Below, piece by piece: positions 1 to 8,516 of a DNA stretch of 24,944 nt. The DNA is from Proteobacteria bacterium UBA1673. GTDB lineage: Bacteria; Pseudomonadota; Gammaproteobacteria; Comchoanobacterales; Comchoanobacteraceae. A model generated the notes under the pieces. It saw only the letters and a program-made list of their open reading frames with translations. It ran no database searches and was not told the origin of the DNA. The stretch spans positions 1 to 24,944 of the forward strand of contig DCKN01000044.1 in assembly GCA_002320385.1 (NCBI GenBank), in the 5' to 3' direction. Numbering within the stretch: the first letter of the stretch is position 1; every line of letters begins with the position of its first letter. A program made the position numbers and the translations under genes.

Positions 1-9
1 CAAGTACTT

Positions 10-987
10 ATGAAGCCATTAGCACACGCTGAAGACACGATGCCTTCCACTTCAGAGAGCGAAAGACCGGTCGACCAACTATTAGAATCTCCCTATGGGC
101 GGATTCTTTTAGCCGCCAACAGCGCAAGATTCCAAGAAGATGCCTCAATACATAACCTTGTAACCACATTGATGGAGGACTCATCTCTCACTACACCAAG
201 AGAACTGTTGTCAAACATAACACAGGATGATCAGTCGCTGAGTATGCAAGCAGTTGTTGATCTTGTGAGCAAACCAGAATCAATTTTTTTCCTAAGCACG
301 CAACCACAAATAGCTACAAAAATTCAATCTGAGCACCTAGCGCATATCATTAAAGACGGTTTATATTCAGGTCAATCCGTATTATTTCGCCTGCTCAGTC
401 AGCCCGAAGGAATCGGGCTGTTGCTGACATGTCCACAACTCATCAAGCAAATTTCTGAGCAAGCAATCCATCAAGTGATGACGGAAGGCAGTTATCGTGG
501 TGAGTCGTGTGGGCATATTTTGTTTAATACAGGACTCGTAGCCAGTATGCGCTATCCAGAGCTGATGGACAAAATAGCTGCAGAGCATCTCAATGACCCA
601 TGTCAGAGTGAAAGATTCGAAAATCAGTCCGGTTTAAATTTAATCACTGCAAATGAGGATGCGCATCTCCTATTGAGCATTGATTCTCTCATTGACAAAG
701 TGAAGATGGAAGGTATCATCGGTCAATCTGATCAATTTGGCCAATGGCAATCCCCACTTGCATCGCTTAAAGACACATATGTATTACGCATCTTGATAAA
801 AAAGACGAAGGGGAGTGCTATTACAGAGCTTGTCGATCCACTCGGTACGATACGAGATATCCCTCATCTTGAGAAAGAGGAAGATGATCCTGAAGTGAAG
901 AAAGGGCTGATTGGAGCGCTCAAAACGCTAGGCATATTTGAATCGACTGAAAGAGGTACAGGTGAGACAAACGCGCCCATGCCCTAA
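10..987 (+). CDS. Helical-repeat protein of unknown function
   Basis: I do not recognise this 325-residue protein. From about residue 76 to 247 it seems to consist of four degenerate repeats of 41-45 residues, each with a pattern like GxSxLxxLxxxPxGxxLLxxxPxLxxxI followed by a short helix. Repeat starts are near residues 76, 121, 164 and 205, with a partial unit from about 248. The clearest pieces are GQSVLFRLLSQPEGIGLLL and NQSGLNLITANEDAHLLL. Such alpha-helical repeats usually serve as protein-binding scaffolds. The N-terminus is Ser/Glu-rich and the C-terminus (EKEEDDPE, then TERGTGETN) is acidic. There is no signal peptide or membrane segment. The ATG at base 10 is the first one visible, but the frame stays open to base 1, so the gene may start outside the window. 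Its place near other unrecognised large proteins fits an accessory or effector-like gene, which is inference. Confidence 0.7.
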   Translation: MKPLAHAEDTMPSTSESERPVDQLLESPYGRILLAANSARFQEDASIHNLVTTLMEDSSLTTPRELLSNITQDDQSLSMQAVVDLVSKPESIFFLSTQPQIATKIQSEHLAHIIKDGLYSGQSVLFRLLSQPEGIGLLLTCPQLIKQISEQAIHQVMTEGSYRGESCGHILFNTGLVASMRYPELMDKIAAEHLNDPCQSERFENQSGLNLITANEDAHLLLSIDSLIDKVKMEGIIGQSDQFGQWQSPLASLKDTYVLRILIKKTKGSAITELVDPLGTIRDIPHLEKEEDDPEVKKGLIGALKTLGIFESTERGTGETNAPMP

Positions 988-1087
988 GTGTTCGAGATGT
1001 CGTATAGGGCAGGGAGTCGACAGATCAACTGCAAAAGTGAATTTTTGGAAATGTGATTGAATGATATCGCTATCTACAAACACATAT

Positions 1088-1116
1088 TTGCGTTAATCCT
1101 GAATCCAATTTAAAAT
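1088..1116 (+). promoter_or_regulatory. Predicted sigma70 promoter of ubiA
   Basis: TTGCGT (1088-1093), a 17-base spacer and TAAAAT (1111-1116) match the -35/-10 pattern. Transcription would start near 1123, about 22 bases before the ubiA ATG. It was found by eye only. Confidence 0.45.
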
Positions 1117-1144
1117 AAATACCATCGAAAACGAGTGCTTTTAG

Positions 1145-2065
1145 ATGTCATATGGCAATCAATTATTTCTTTGGCTATCCCAGTATGGTCAACAAGCCAG
1201 TTCAAATAAGAGAAACCAAGGGCAGTTGAAAGCGATTGTGGAATTGATGCGTTTAGATAAGCCTTGGGGCACTATTCTGCTATTATGGCCAACCATGTGG
1301 GCGCTATGGCTAGGTAATAATGGCATGCCAAATGCGCAAATGCTTTTGGTTTTTATAATCGGTGGTATACTCATGCGCGCCTGTGGTTGCGTCCTCAATG
1401 ACTATTGCGATCAGGATATAGACGCACAAGTACAAAGAACCAAAACCAGACCGCTTGCTGCCCAAGTAGTCAGCAAAAAAACAACCATCGGACTCGCTAT
1501 AGTGCTAGCGCTCGGCGCATTGAGCTTACTGCCCTTCCTAAAGTTGCAAACGCGTTACCTTGCGCTCATTGGCTTTTTATTGACCTGCATGTATCCAACT
1601 ACAAAGCGATGGCTACAATGCCCACAGTTATTTTTGGGTCTAACCTTTGCCTGGGGTATTCCGATGGCATTTAGCGAAAGCGTGCAAGGACTAAACAGCA
1701 CATGCTGGTTACTGTATGCAACCACTGCGATATGGATTATTGGTTATGATACGATTTATGCCATGCAGGACTACGACGACGATCAAAAACTGGCGATTTT
1801 CACCATGCCTAAATGGCTTGGAGGAGAAATCAAGCCGTTTATTATCTATTGTTATGTTGGGGTAATACTGGGCATTATGACCGTCGCTTACGTCAGCGCG
1901 CTACATAGGGTATTTTTCATTTATTGTCTGCTGGCTTTCGCCACACTATATTATCAATATGTTCTGATAACTGGAACAAGTAAAAATAGATATCTACAAG
2001 CTTTTAAGCTCAATCAATGGGTGGGTCTCCTGATTTGGATGGGAATCGCCTGTGCACAACAATAA
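1145..2065 (+). CDS. ubiA: 4-hydroxybenzoate polyprenyltransferase
   Basis: This 306-residue integral membrane enzyme belongs to the UbiA prenyltransferase family. It joins a polyprenyl diphosphate to 4-hydroxybenzoate in ubiquinone synthesis, in the cytoplasmic membrane. Both Asp-rich Mg-diphosphate motifs are visible: LNDYCDQDID at residues 85-94 (NDxxDxxxD) and YDTIYAMQDYDDD at 201-213. The MRLDKPWGTILLLWPTMW segment at 35-52 is typical of the bacterial UbiA N-terminus. About eight or nine hydrophobic helices follow. The first 30 or so residues precede the usual family start, so the protein is slightly long; the ATG at 1145 lacks a strong ribosome binding site. No ubiC lies next to it, so 4-hydroxybenzoate must come from a gene elsewhere or from outside. 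Length and motifs make the family assignment firm. Confidence 0.95.
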   Translation: MSYGNQLFLWLSQYGQQASSNKRNQGQLKAIVELMRLDKPWGTILLLWPTMWALWLGNNGMPNAQMLLVFIIGGILMRACGCVLNDYCDQDIDAQVQRTKTRPLAAQVVSKKTTIGLAIVLALGALSLLPFLKLQTRYLALIGFLLTCMYPTTKRWLQCPQLFLGLTFAWGIPMAFSESVQGLNSTCWLLYATTAIWIIGYDTIYAMQDYDDDQKLAIFTMPKWLGGEIKPFIIYCYVGVILGIMTVAYVSALHRVFFIYCLLAFATLYYQYVLITGTSKNRYLQAFKLNQWVGLLIWMGIACAQQ

Positions 2066-2235
2066 TAGAAAAAATCTCAACTTCACTGACCAATCGAATC
2101 ACTAGGTTACTTGAGAGGCAGAAATAACCCATGAGTCAAAATAAACGACTTGTGAGATAGATAAGTAAAAAGTTAAAATAAATCGTGTAAAATCAACGGT
2201 ATGGTGCTATAGCATACTAGGGTAAGGATAATATC

Positions 2236-4323
2236 ATGCGTAATAATTTAAAGAAAATGCTATCTGCTCTGAGTAATGCTGTAGAATATGGATCTGATTT
2301 AATTGCTGGGGTGTTGAAAGATCAGGAAGTGCAGCATCAATATACCATGGCGCTATTACAAAGAGGACGAACAGACACGTCCGAAAATCACATTTATGCT
2401 TATCTTAGTGATGATTCTATCGATGCTAATCGAAAAAAAGAAGTACTTACTGCCATCATACGACATCAGGCATTTCGAGATCGCATTTTTTTTTGGGGTA
2501 AAGCATATCTAGAAGACAAGAAAGTGCCCGCTTCCGACCGAGTTGAGATAGCAATTTTTGCCATCACAAAAGGGGTGATTTACCAAGGCGTCGGGCTATT
2601 TAACGATGAGACGATATCATTAGAAGATAAAACGAATATATTTACGGCACTATGGAATAGTATATTAAAAAAACCATACTTTCCCGCTGAACAAGCTGAA
2701 GTACTCATCAATCGATATTTATCAATTCCTAATATCAGCGAGAAGAATAAGAAAGCGGTCGTGCAACGATATTTAAGCAGCAGGTTTTGCAATTTCAAAT
2801 CAGGCATATTTATAAAACAATTCAGAAAATTAGACATAAAACAGAGATGTTGGTTATTACGATGGTTAAGAGAAAATCACGACTCTGAAAAAAAACGGCT
2901 GGATAGTTACGCGCTAGTGGATAGTCTCAGTGATTTGGTGAACTCAAGACATTATAGTTACGATGAACAAGTGGAAATATGGGGGACGATGGTTGCTATT
3001 GACCAACGACTAAGCCCAAAAGCTACTAAGTCATCAAAAAGTGAAATTAACAGAGGCTTGGTTAACAAATCGTCGCTAATTTTTGGTGAAGCCGTTCCCT
3101 TTACACATGAGATGGACAGATTACAGTCAGACGACCATATTACGTGGTACGACGCTAGAATATTTTATGAATACGGGTATAGACCAAACATGAATCTCAT
3201 GAGTATTTTAGGGGGAATCAATGCCATCAGGCTAAAATATCTCGAATCTTATCATCAGTTTGATAATCACACGGATGGAATCGTCATCAAATCATCATTG
3301 GATACAGGAAACGCCATAACGTACAGAGAAGTCCATGTGAAACGCCTACTAGCTTACACCATTCTGTGTTTATGGAATCCGGGTAATACCAGTGAAAGTC
3401 CAAAAGACTTACTGGATCAATACTTAACACGAATGCCACGAATGATAGAAGATAATGAGAAGACAAATGAGCTAAAGAAAATGCTGGAGCACTGTCCTTA
3501 TCTCATTGTCTTGATACCTGATACACACCCTTTGAGAAGTGATCTGCCATTTATTAAAAAAATGCTCAAAGATAATGGAGAAATACTAGCATTTCTAAGT
3601 AGATCGCAAAGAAATGATCGCACTCTGGTAGAGGTGGCAACTAAGAACACTGACAAAGCATGGTCATATGTTGGGGAAAACAGAATGGATGTATTATTAT
3701 TCCGCAGCCCAAAATTCTTAAAATCTCCTGGGTATGAAAAGGCTTACTATAGCCTGACAGTTGACGAGCAGTTACAATTTAGTTATGTCGTGCAGATGTT
3801 GAAGTCTAGTTGCAATCATCAAGATTTATTAAACCATCTAGGCGTATTGATTGCACAAAAATACTCGCTCATAAAAAGCAAGCTATTTCCGGGGTTGGCT
3901 GATCAAGAAATTGAAAATCGGATCAAGGATATTCAGTATGAAGCGCTAGGGAAAGTATTATTTGGATATTTCGTGGGTTTGGTGCCAGATTTATCGGCAC
4001 CAGATCCAGAGTGGCGCATAAGCATAGAAGCCTACAATGAGATATCCATAGAGTCATTCAGGAATGCATTGATCTGGCGTCATGATCAAATGAAGGTAGA
4101 AGACGGTATGAGGTTTTTTCCAACAAGCTTAAAAGACCAAGCCTCAGTGATACAAAGCGAGACGCCAATTCCAATAGAAAAAATAACAGGTTTTTTAACA
4201 CAAAAAGAGAAATTAAAATTTGAAGAAGCGTACCAATTAACAAAAGACAACGAAATTAAATCTGAAAACAAACCAAAGAAAGATCCATTCAATAAAAAAA
4301 GTGGGCCAAAAATTGGCGGTTAA
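2236..4323 (+). CDS. Large helical protein, paralogue of the next gene
   Basis: This 695-residue protein has no family I can name with confidence. It is predicted mostly alpha-helical and soluble, without a signal peptide or clear membrane segment. Three stretches resemble the next gene (start 4506): VLINRYLSIPNISEKN (N-terminal half), PYLIVLIPDTHPLRSDL with LKDNGEILAFLS (about residues 418-450), and LGKVLFGYFVGL (about 570-582) with KITGFLTQKEKLKFEEAY nearer the end. The central piece recalls the DUF4116 repeat (LRxDxxxVxxxVxxxGxxLxxxS) known from Legionella and relatives; the resemblance is by eye. The tail is basic and rich in Lys, Pro and Gly. AGGA at 2225-2228 sits 7 bases before the ATG, a good start. 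Role unknown; context suggests an accessory, possibly secreted, protein. Confidence 0.75.
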   Translation: MRNNLKKMLSALSNAVEYGSDLIAGVLKDQEVQHQYTMALLQRGRTDTSENHIYAYLSDDSIDANRKKEVLTAIIRHQAFRDRIFFWGKAYLEDKKVPASDRVEIAIFAITKGVIYQGVGLFNDETISLEDKTNIFTALWNSILKKPYFPAEQAEVLINRYLSIPNISEKNKKAVVQRYLSSRFCNFKSGIFIKQFRKLDIKQRCWLLRWLRENHDSEKKRLDSYALVDSLSDLVNSRHYSYDEQVEIWGTMVAIDQRLSPKATKSSKSEINRGLVNKSSLIFGEAVPFTHEMDRLQSDDHITWYDARIFYEYGYRPNMNLMSILGGINAIRLKYLESYHQFDNHTDGIVIKSSLDTGNAITYREVHVKRLLAYTILCLWNPGNTSESPKDLLDQYLTRMPRMIEDNEKTNELKKMLEHCPYLIVLIPDTHPLRSDLPFIKKMLKDNGEILAFLSRSQRNDRTLVEVATKNTDKAWSYVGENRMDVLLFRSPKFLKSPGYEKAYYSLTVDEQLQFSYVVQMLKSSCNHQDLLNHLGVLIAQKYSLIKSKLFPGLADQEIENRIKDIQYEALGKVLFGYFVGLVPDLSAPDPEWRISIEAYNEISIESFRNALIWRHDQMKVEDGMRFFPTSLKDQASVIQSETPIPIEKITGFLTQKEKLKFEEAYQLTKDNEIKSENKPKKDPFNKKSGPKIGG

Positions 4324-4353
4324 AAGAGTGAAGCGCTTGCAGTGAGGCTAGAA

Positions 4354-4394
4354 AATGACTGACTATTGACAAAAATACGTGGATAGTCGTCATT
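4354..4394 (+). repeat. Bulged inverted repeat in the 4324-4505 gap
   Basis: AATGAC-T-GACTAT (4354-4366) pairs with ATAGTC-GTCATT (4383-4394), giving 12 base pairs interrupted by one bulged T, around a 16-base loop. It lies 30 bases after the stop of the preceding gene. No T-run follows, so it is not a classical terminator. It may be an mRNA 3' structure or an operator. An 8-base palindrome, AAGCGCTT, lies just before it at 4331-4338. Confidence 0.5.
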
Positions 4395-4505
4395 GCGTGA
4401 TTAGCAATAAAATTGTGGAGTGATTCAAGCATGCCGAAGTAATTGAGGATATATGTTTTTTATTACATATATTCAATTGTGTGCTATACGATAACCAAGT
4501 GATAG

Positions 4506-6776
4506 TTGGTCTTGACAATGATAATTCTAGAAAATTTCTTAGAGGCACTTGCAATCGGAGTGGCAGTTTACACAGGGCATAAACTGATGGGGATGGTATC
4601 AAAGTACCATCATGCGCAAGCGCAGCTCGTAAAGCGATTTGACTCACCGGATAAGCCAGTAGACGAGATAGATTTACAATCATGGATCATAGATTTACTC
4701 AGTTATCCAGCAAATGAGCACCACTTAAAAAGTGGCATGCTAGGTAATAGCAATGTACTGATGTACAGCGATGCGCTTCGGCATCAGGAGAATCGACGTA
4801 TGCTTGACGAGAGCGCAGGGTCAACAAGCAATATTTCTGATAACGATAAAGTACAATCGGTCATCATGCGCTATCTCCAAAAGCCATTAAATACCAAAGA
4901 AGCGCAAGAGAACAGACTAAAGATGATAAAAGCAGTTGGAAATTCTGAGTTATCGATTATTTTTGCTTATGATTATTTATTAAAAGTAGATGATGAAAAA
5001 CGGGATGAATTATTAGATGATATGATTATTAAAAACGGAAATAACCAACCAACGCGCATCGATTATGTAACCTGGATGGTTAAACATCCATCATTATTTG
5101 ATGATGCATTACCAATGAAGCTCATTAACAGAATACTCCAAACAGGAAGAATGAGCACTGCTGAAAGTGAGTACTTTTCTGATCGCATATTATGTAACCC
5201 ATCGATCAAGTCTAGTCAAAAAGTTCAAATCATATTAGACATTATTGAGAATCAGAGTTTTAACTTTCCGTTATCGAAAATACATCGAAATCATTATTTA
5301 TCTGCAGCTGACAAAAAAACTATATTACAAAGCATAATCAATAAAGAAATCAAGATGGGATCTGGTTTACGCATACATATGCCAGATGGAATGTCCAGGC
5401 TTTTGCTTGACCGAGAGCTTCCACTTGCAATGCGACGAGATTATTTACTCAGACATATACAAGACGCTGATTTAATGAGCGGAATAATGGATGGTTTTGG
5501 TGACAAAGATATGATCACGCATGACAGGCGTCAAGCAGATGGTCTACTAAAATCGACTTTAAATCAGATTGGACTTGAAACGCAAGGACAACTAGACCTG
5601 GTAGATCCGAATATTGATACGAAATCAAACAGAGAGGCAAGTGATACTAGAGTATTAATTGAAAAATTAGTAACCATCGAGAAAAATAGGGGTACTTTGA
5701 ATGCACAAGTTGAGCTAAAAGAGATCTATGATCAAGCCATGAGCATTCGTAAGGGGTCAACAGACAGAATAGCAGCCATCAAAGAGAATCCTTTTTTATT
5801 CGCTTTGCTTTCAAAAGATGACCATTTACGAAAGGATTCACAATTAATACAAGGACTGATAAAGAAAGACCCACAAATGATTGTAATGCTTTCGCCTGTG
5901 CAACAACAAGATCCACAGTTCGGCTTACTGGCGCTACAACAAGACCCAAGTACGATACAGTATTTGAGTCCTACAGTCAGAGACAACCTGTTATCCACGC
6001 AGGTAGTAAATAATTATCGCAAGCAAACAAAGCCAGATGCTAAGTCATCATTACGCCTTACGCAGCCTGATATCAGCGCTGCGATCTATCCATACAGTTC
6101 AGTAACAGAGCGTTTAGATCCAGCAATGATTCAGACTTGCCTACAAAAAATCTATGAACAACGCACAGAGAGTGAAAAGGTTGGGTTGCCTTATGTGAGT
6201 ATTTTTCCAAGTGAATCTACAGATGGGATAGACAGTGATTCAGTTGATATGCAGATATTAGCGATCGCCGTTGGAACTGCGGTTCAACAGTCACCAATCG
6301 AAGATCTCCCCGAAGGGTTTCTGTTACAAGCCGATAATGAAAAGAATAGACCAGATCAAAGCACTCTAGGTAAAGCCCTGATTGCTTTTTATGCCGGGGT
6401 ACACTGGCAAAAGACCGCGCAATCACCAACAACCTATTTTTTAGGTCCACGGTCCATAGACGCACATCAAGCACCTTTGCCTATTGCCCATGATCAATCA
6501 GAAAATAATTTTTCGAAATCTTTTAGCGATCTCAATATCGAAACGCTTGCCACTGACATCAAAAAAAATCAGCAAAGTGAATTGATAGTCCCACAAAGAA
6601 ACCATCTAAGAATAACGACAGATTTAAGCAAGGTGATAAAAAGTTATCTAGACCCAGAAAGTATTAGATCAATGAATCAGGCATTGGCCCCAAACGATAA
6701 GAAACCAGCGCCGCAAGATGAAAATAATTCTGGAATACCGAGTCCTGATTCAGACCCCCGTCGCCGCAGTCAGTAG
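4506..6776 (+). CDS. Large helical protein with N-terminal membrane helix
   Basis: This 756-residue protein is of unrecognised family. It begins with a hydrophobic helix (MIILENFLEALAIGVAVYTG), which could anchor it in a membrane; the rest is predicted helical and soluble. It resembles the preceding gene at three points: KLINRILQTGRMSTAE, the central NPFLFALLSKDDHLRKD with IKKDPQMIVMLS (about residues 424-455), and LGKALIAFYAGV (about 620-631) with KVIKSYLDPESIRSMNQAL towards the end. The central part continues with a second unit, QDPQFGLLALQQDPSTIQYLS, as in tandem DUF4116-type repeats. The C-terminal 40 residues are rich in Pro, Asp, Ser and Arg and look disordered. The open frame allows a TTG start at 4506, but the ATG at 4518 is a more natural start; neither has a clear ribosome binding site. 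Function unknown. Confidence 0.75.
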   Translation: MVLTMIILENFLEALAIGVAVYTGHKLMGMVSKYHHAQAQLVKRFDSPDKPVDEIDLQSWIIDLLSYPANEHHLKSGMLGNSNVLMYSDALRHQENRRMLDESAGSTSNISDNDKVQSVIMRYLQKPLNTKEAQENRLKMIKAVGNSELSIIFAYDYLLKVDDEKRDELLDDMIIKNGNNQPTRIDYVTWMVKHPSLFDDALPMKLINRILQTGRMSTAESEYFSDRILCNPSIKSSQKVQIILDIIENQSFNFPLSKIHRNHYLSAADKKTILQSIINKEIKMGSGLRIHMPDGMSRLLLDRELPLAMRRDYLLRHIQDADLMSGIMDGFGDKDMITHDRRQADGLLKSTLNQIGLETQGQLDLVDPNIDTKSNREASDTRVLIEKLVTIEKNRGTLNAQVELKEIYDQAMSIRKGSTDRIAAIKENPFLFALLSKDDHLRKDSQLIQGLIKKDPQMIVMLSPVQQQDPQFGLLALQQDPSTIQYLSPTVRDNLLSTQVVNNYRKQTKPDAKSSLRLTQPDISAAIYPYSSVTERLDPAMIQTCLQKIYEQRTESEKVGLPYVSIFPSESTDGIDSDSVDMQILAIAVGTAVQQSPIEDLPEGFLLQADNEKNRPDQSTLGKALIAFYAGVHWQKTAQSPTTYFLGPRSIDAHQAPLPIAHDQSENNFSKSFSDLNIETLATDIKKNQQSELIVPQRNHLRITTDLSKVIKSYLDPESIRSMNQALAPNDKKPAPQDENNSGIPSPDSDPRRRSQ

Positions 6777-6823
6777 CAAATAGCGCTTCACCAACAAGCT
6801 TGTGATCGCACATTGAACAGGTA

Positions 6824-8104
6824 TCATGCTTGTAAGCTGGCAAATGCTTGGTTGACAGCATCTAATGTATGTCGCAGTTCTTCCTGGCCATGGGCTTGTG
6901 AGACAAAACAGGCCTCAAACGCAGACGGAGGGAAGTAAACCCCTTGCGCCAACATGGCCTGAAAGAAGTCACGAAATAGCGCTTGATCACTTTTGCATGC
7001 CTCGACATAATTAGTGACCGGTTTTTCAGAAAAATAAAAGCCAAACATCCCGCCCACTGCAGCAGTTTGTAGAGGAATATTGTGACGATCAGCTGCCTGG
7101 CGCATCCCTGCCGTTAATTGATGCGTATAGTCGCTTAGCTGTGCATAGAGTTGTGGCGATGCATCTTGGCAGAGTGCAAGCGTTGTTGTTCCAGCGGCAA
7201 GTGTTAGATGATTGCCCGAGAGCGTACCAGCTTGATAGATAGGGCCACTGGGTGCTAGCTGCTGCATCAGATCAGCCCGGCCACCGATTGCGCCTACAGG
7301 AAGACCGCCACCAATGATTTTTCCCAGTACGGTAATATCGGGTTTGATATTAAAAAGACTTTGAGCGCCACCTAGTGCAACGCGAAATCCTGTCATAACC
7401 TCATCAAAGACCAAAAGACTATCATGTTGTTGGCATAGCGCTTGTAGTTCATTCAAGAATCCTTTTTCAGGCAAAATAAGACCCATATTGCCACAAATAG
7501 GTTCAAGAAGTACTGCAGCAATATCCTTTGGGAACTGTGAAAAGAGTGCTTTGACCGCTTTAATATCGTTAAATGGCACGGTGAGTGTGTCTTCAGTTGT
7601 GGCTGAGGGAATGCCAGGAGAAGATGGCACGCCCAGCGTGGTCGCACCGCTACCTGCCGCAACCAAAAGTGCATCACAGTGACCATGATAGCAGCCTGTG
7701 AATTTAATCAGCTTATTTCTTTTGGTAGCACCTCTAGCAAGACGGACAGCGGTCATCGCAGCCTCAGTCCCAGAGTTGACCATACGTAGCATTTCAATAG
7801 ACGGCATCAGTTGCTTAACCAGGCGAGCCATAGTGATTTCTAGCGGATTACAGGTGCCGTAAGTTAGGCCAATCGCAGCGGCATCTTGAATGGCTTGTAC
7901 AACTTTTGGGTGACTATGGCCAAGAATCATTGGGCCAAATCCACCTACATAGTCAATAAATTGACGATGTAAATGATCGGTCAGGTAGGCGCCCTGAGCT
8001 CCTTGAATATAGAGTGGCTCGCCACCGACCGCTTGGAAGGCTCGAACAGGAGAGTTAACGCCGCCAGGAATTAGCGTTTGCGCATCAGCGAAAGGTGAGT
8101 TCAT
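6824..8104 (-). CDS. hemL: Glutamate-1-semialdehyde 2,1-aminomutase
   Basis: This PLP enzyme converts glutamate-1-semialdehyde to 5-aminolevulinate, the last step of the C5 route to haem precursors, in the cytoplasm. The protein is 426 residues, the normal family length, starting MNSPFADAQTLIPGGVNSPV with the ATG at 8104. The frame is open 73 codons further upstream, but that extension has no family match and covers the divergent promoter region, so I set the start at 8104. Visible motifs are NSGTEAAMTAVRLARG (110-125), CYHGHCDALL (138-147), FDEVMTGFR (233-241, Asp for the PLP ring nitrogen) and VLGKIIGGGLPVG (259-271) with the PLP-binding lysine at 262. The gene ends convergently 47 bases from the preceding plus-strand gene. 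Divergent pairing with a rubredoxin gene is common in gammaproteobacteria. Confidence 0.96.
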   Translation of the reverse strand: MNSPFADAQTLIPGGVNSPVRAFQAVGGEPLYIQGAQGAYLTDHLHRQFIDYVGGFGPMILGHSHPKVVQAIQDAAAIGLTYGTCNPLEITMARLVKQLMPSIEMLRMVNSGTEAAMTAVRLARGATKRNKLIKFTGCYHGHCDALLVAAGSGATTLGVPSSPGIPSATTEDTLTVPFNDIKAVKALFSQFPKDIAAVLLEPICGNMGLILPEKGFLNELQALCQQHDSLLVFDEVMTGFRVALGGAQSLFNIKPDITVLGKIIGGGLPVGAIGGRADLMQQLAPSGPIYQAGTLSGNHLTLAAGTTTLALCQDASPQLYAQLSDYTHQLTAGMRQAADRHNIPLQTAAVGGMFGFYFSEKPVTNYVEACKSDQALFRDFFQAMLAQGVYFPPSAFEACFVSQAHGQEELRHTLDAVNQAFASLQA

Positions 8105-8217
8105 GATCAAGTACTTATAAGATTTAAACGATGCCAAATGGTAGCATATTTTGAATGCCGTTGGTAGAATCAAGATTGCAAGCGTTAGCCTCATATCATG
8201 AGTAAGCGTTCGAGGTA

Positions 8218-8246
8218 TTGATCGCTGTCTATAAACGCCATACAAT
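8218..8246 (+). promoter_or_regulatory. Predicted sigma70 promoter of rubredoxin operon
   Basis: TTGATC (8218-8223), a 17-base spacer and TACAAT (8241-8246) form a strong match to the sigma70 consensus. The start would be near 8253, giving a leader of about 90 bases before the rubredoxin ATG. Confidence 0.55.
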
Positions 8247-8341
8247 GAAAAATAGTGCACATGAGGCAACGTACGACTTGAATCACCAACCGAAAAGAGA
8301 TAGATTGCAGAGCATATGACCAAATTGTGTTAAGGTAAGTG

Positions 8342-8512
8342 ATGGCAAAGTATTTATGTGTGATTTGTAGCTATGTTTATGATGAAGACGAAGGCTGTGA
8401 GGAGGATGGTATCGCCCCAGGCACAAAGTGGGCTGATGTGCCAGAAGACTGGTATTGCCCCGATTGTGGAGCCACTAAAAGTGACTTTGAGTTGATTAGC
8501 GAAGAAGCATAA
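8342..8512 (+). CDS. Rubredoxin
   Basis: This 56-residue protein is a small one-iron electron carrier. The four iron-ligand cysteines lie in two pairs, CVIC (residues 6-9) and CPDC (39-42), the second in the typical context DWYCPDCGATKSDFE. The aromatic and Gly/Pro residues of the fold (YVYD, GIAPGTKW, ADVPEDW) are also present, and the length is normal. AAGG at 8332-8335 lies 6 bases before the ATG, so the start is well supported. It is followed after only 4 bases by the alpha/beta hydrolase gene, so the two are probably co-transcribed, and it is divergent from hemL. The redox partner cannot be read from the window; rubredoxins typically serve alkane hydroxylases, oxygen or peroxide detoxification, or flavodiiron proteins. 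Confidence 0.95.
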   Translation: MAKYLCVICSYVYDEDEGCEEDGIAPGTKWADVPEDWYCPDCGATKSDFELISEEA

Positions 8513-8516
8513 ATAG

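Noticed and set aside
980..1011. TGCCCTA/TAGGGCA inverted repeat at the end of the first gene, as a terminator
   Set aside because: The loop is 18 bases, the repeat overlaps the stop codon and no T-run follows, so termination is not supported.
6794..6803. ACAAGCTTGT palindrome between convergent genes, as a bidirectional terminator
   Set aside because: A 10-base palindrome has no loop and no adjacent T- or A-runs, so it is too weak to call.
8105..8323. 73-codon N-terminal extension of hemL
   Set aside because: The extension has no resemblance to the family, would make the enzyme too long, and overlaps the divergent promoter region; the canonical start MNSPFADAQTLIPGG fits the normal length of 426 residues.
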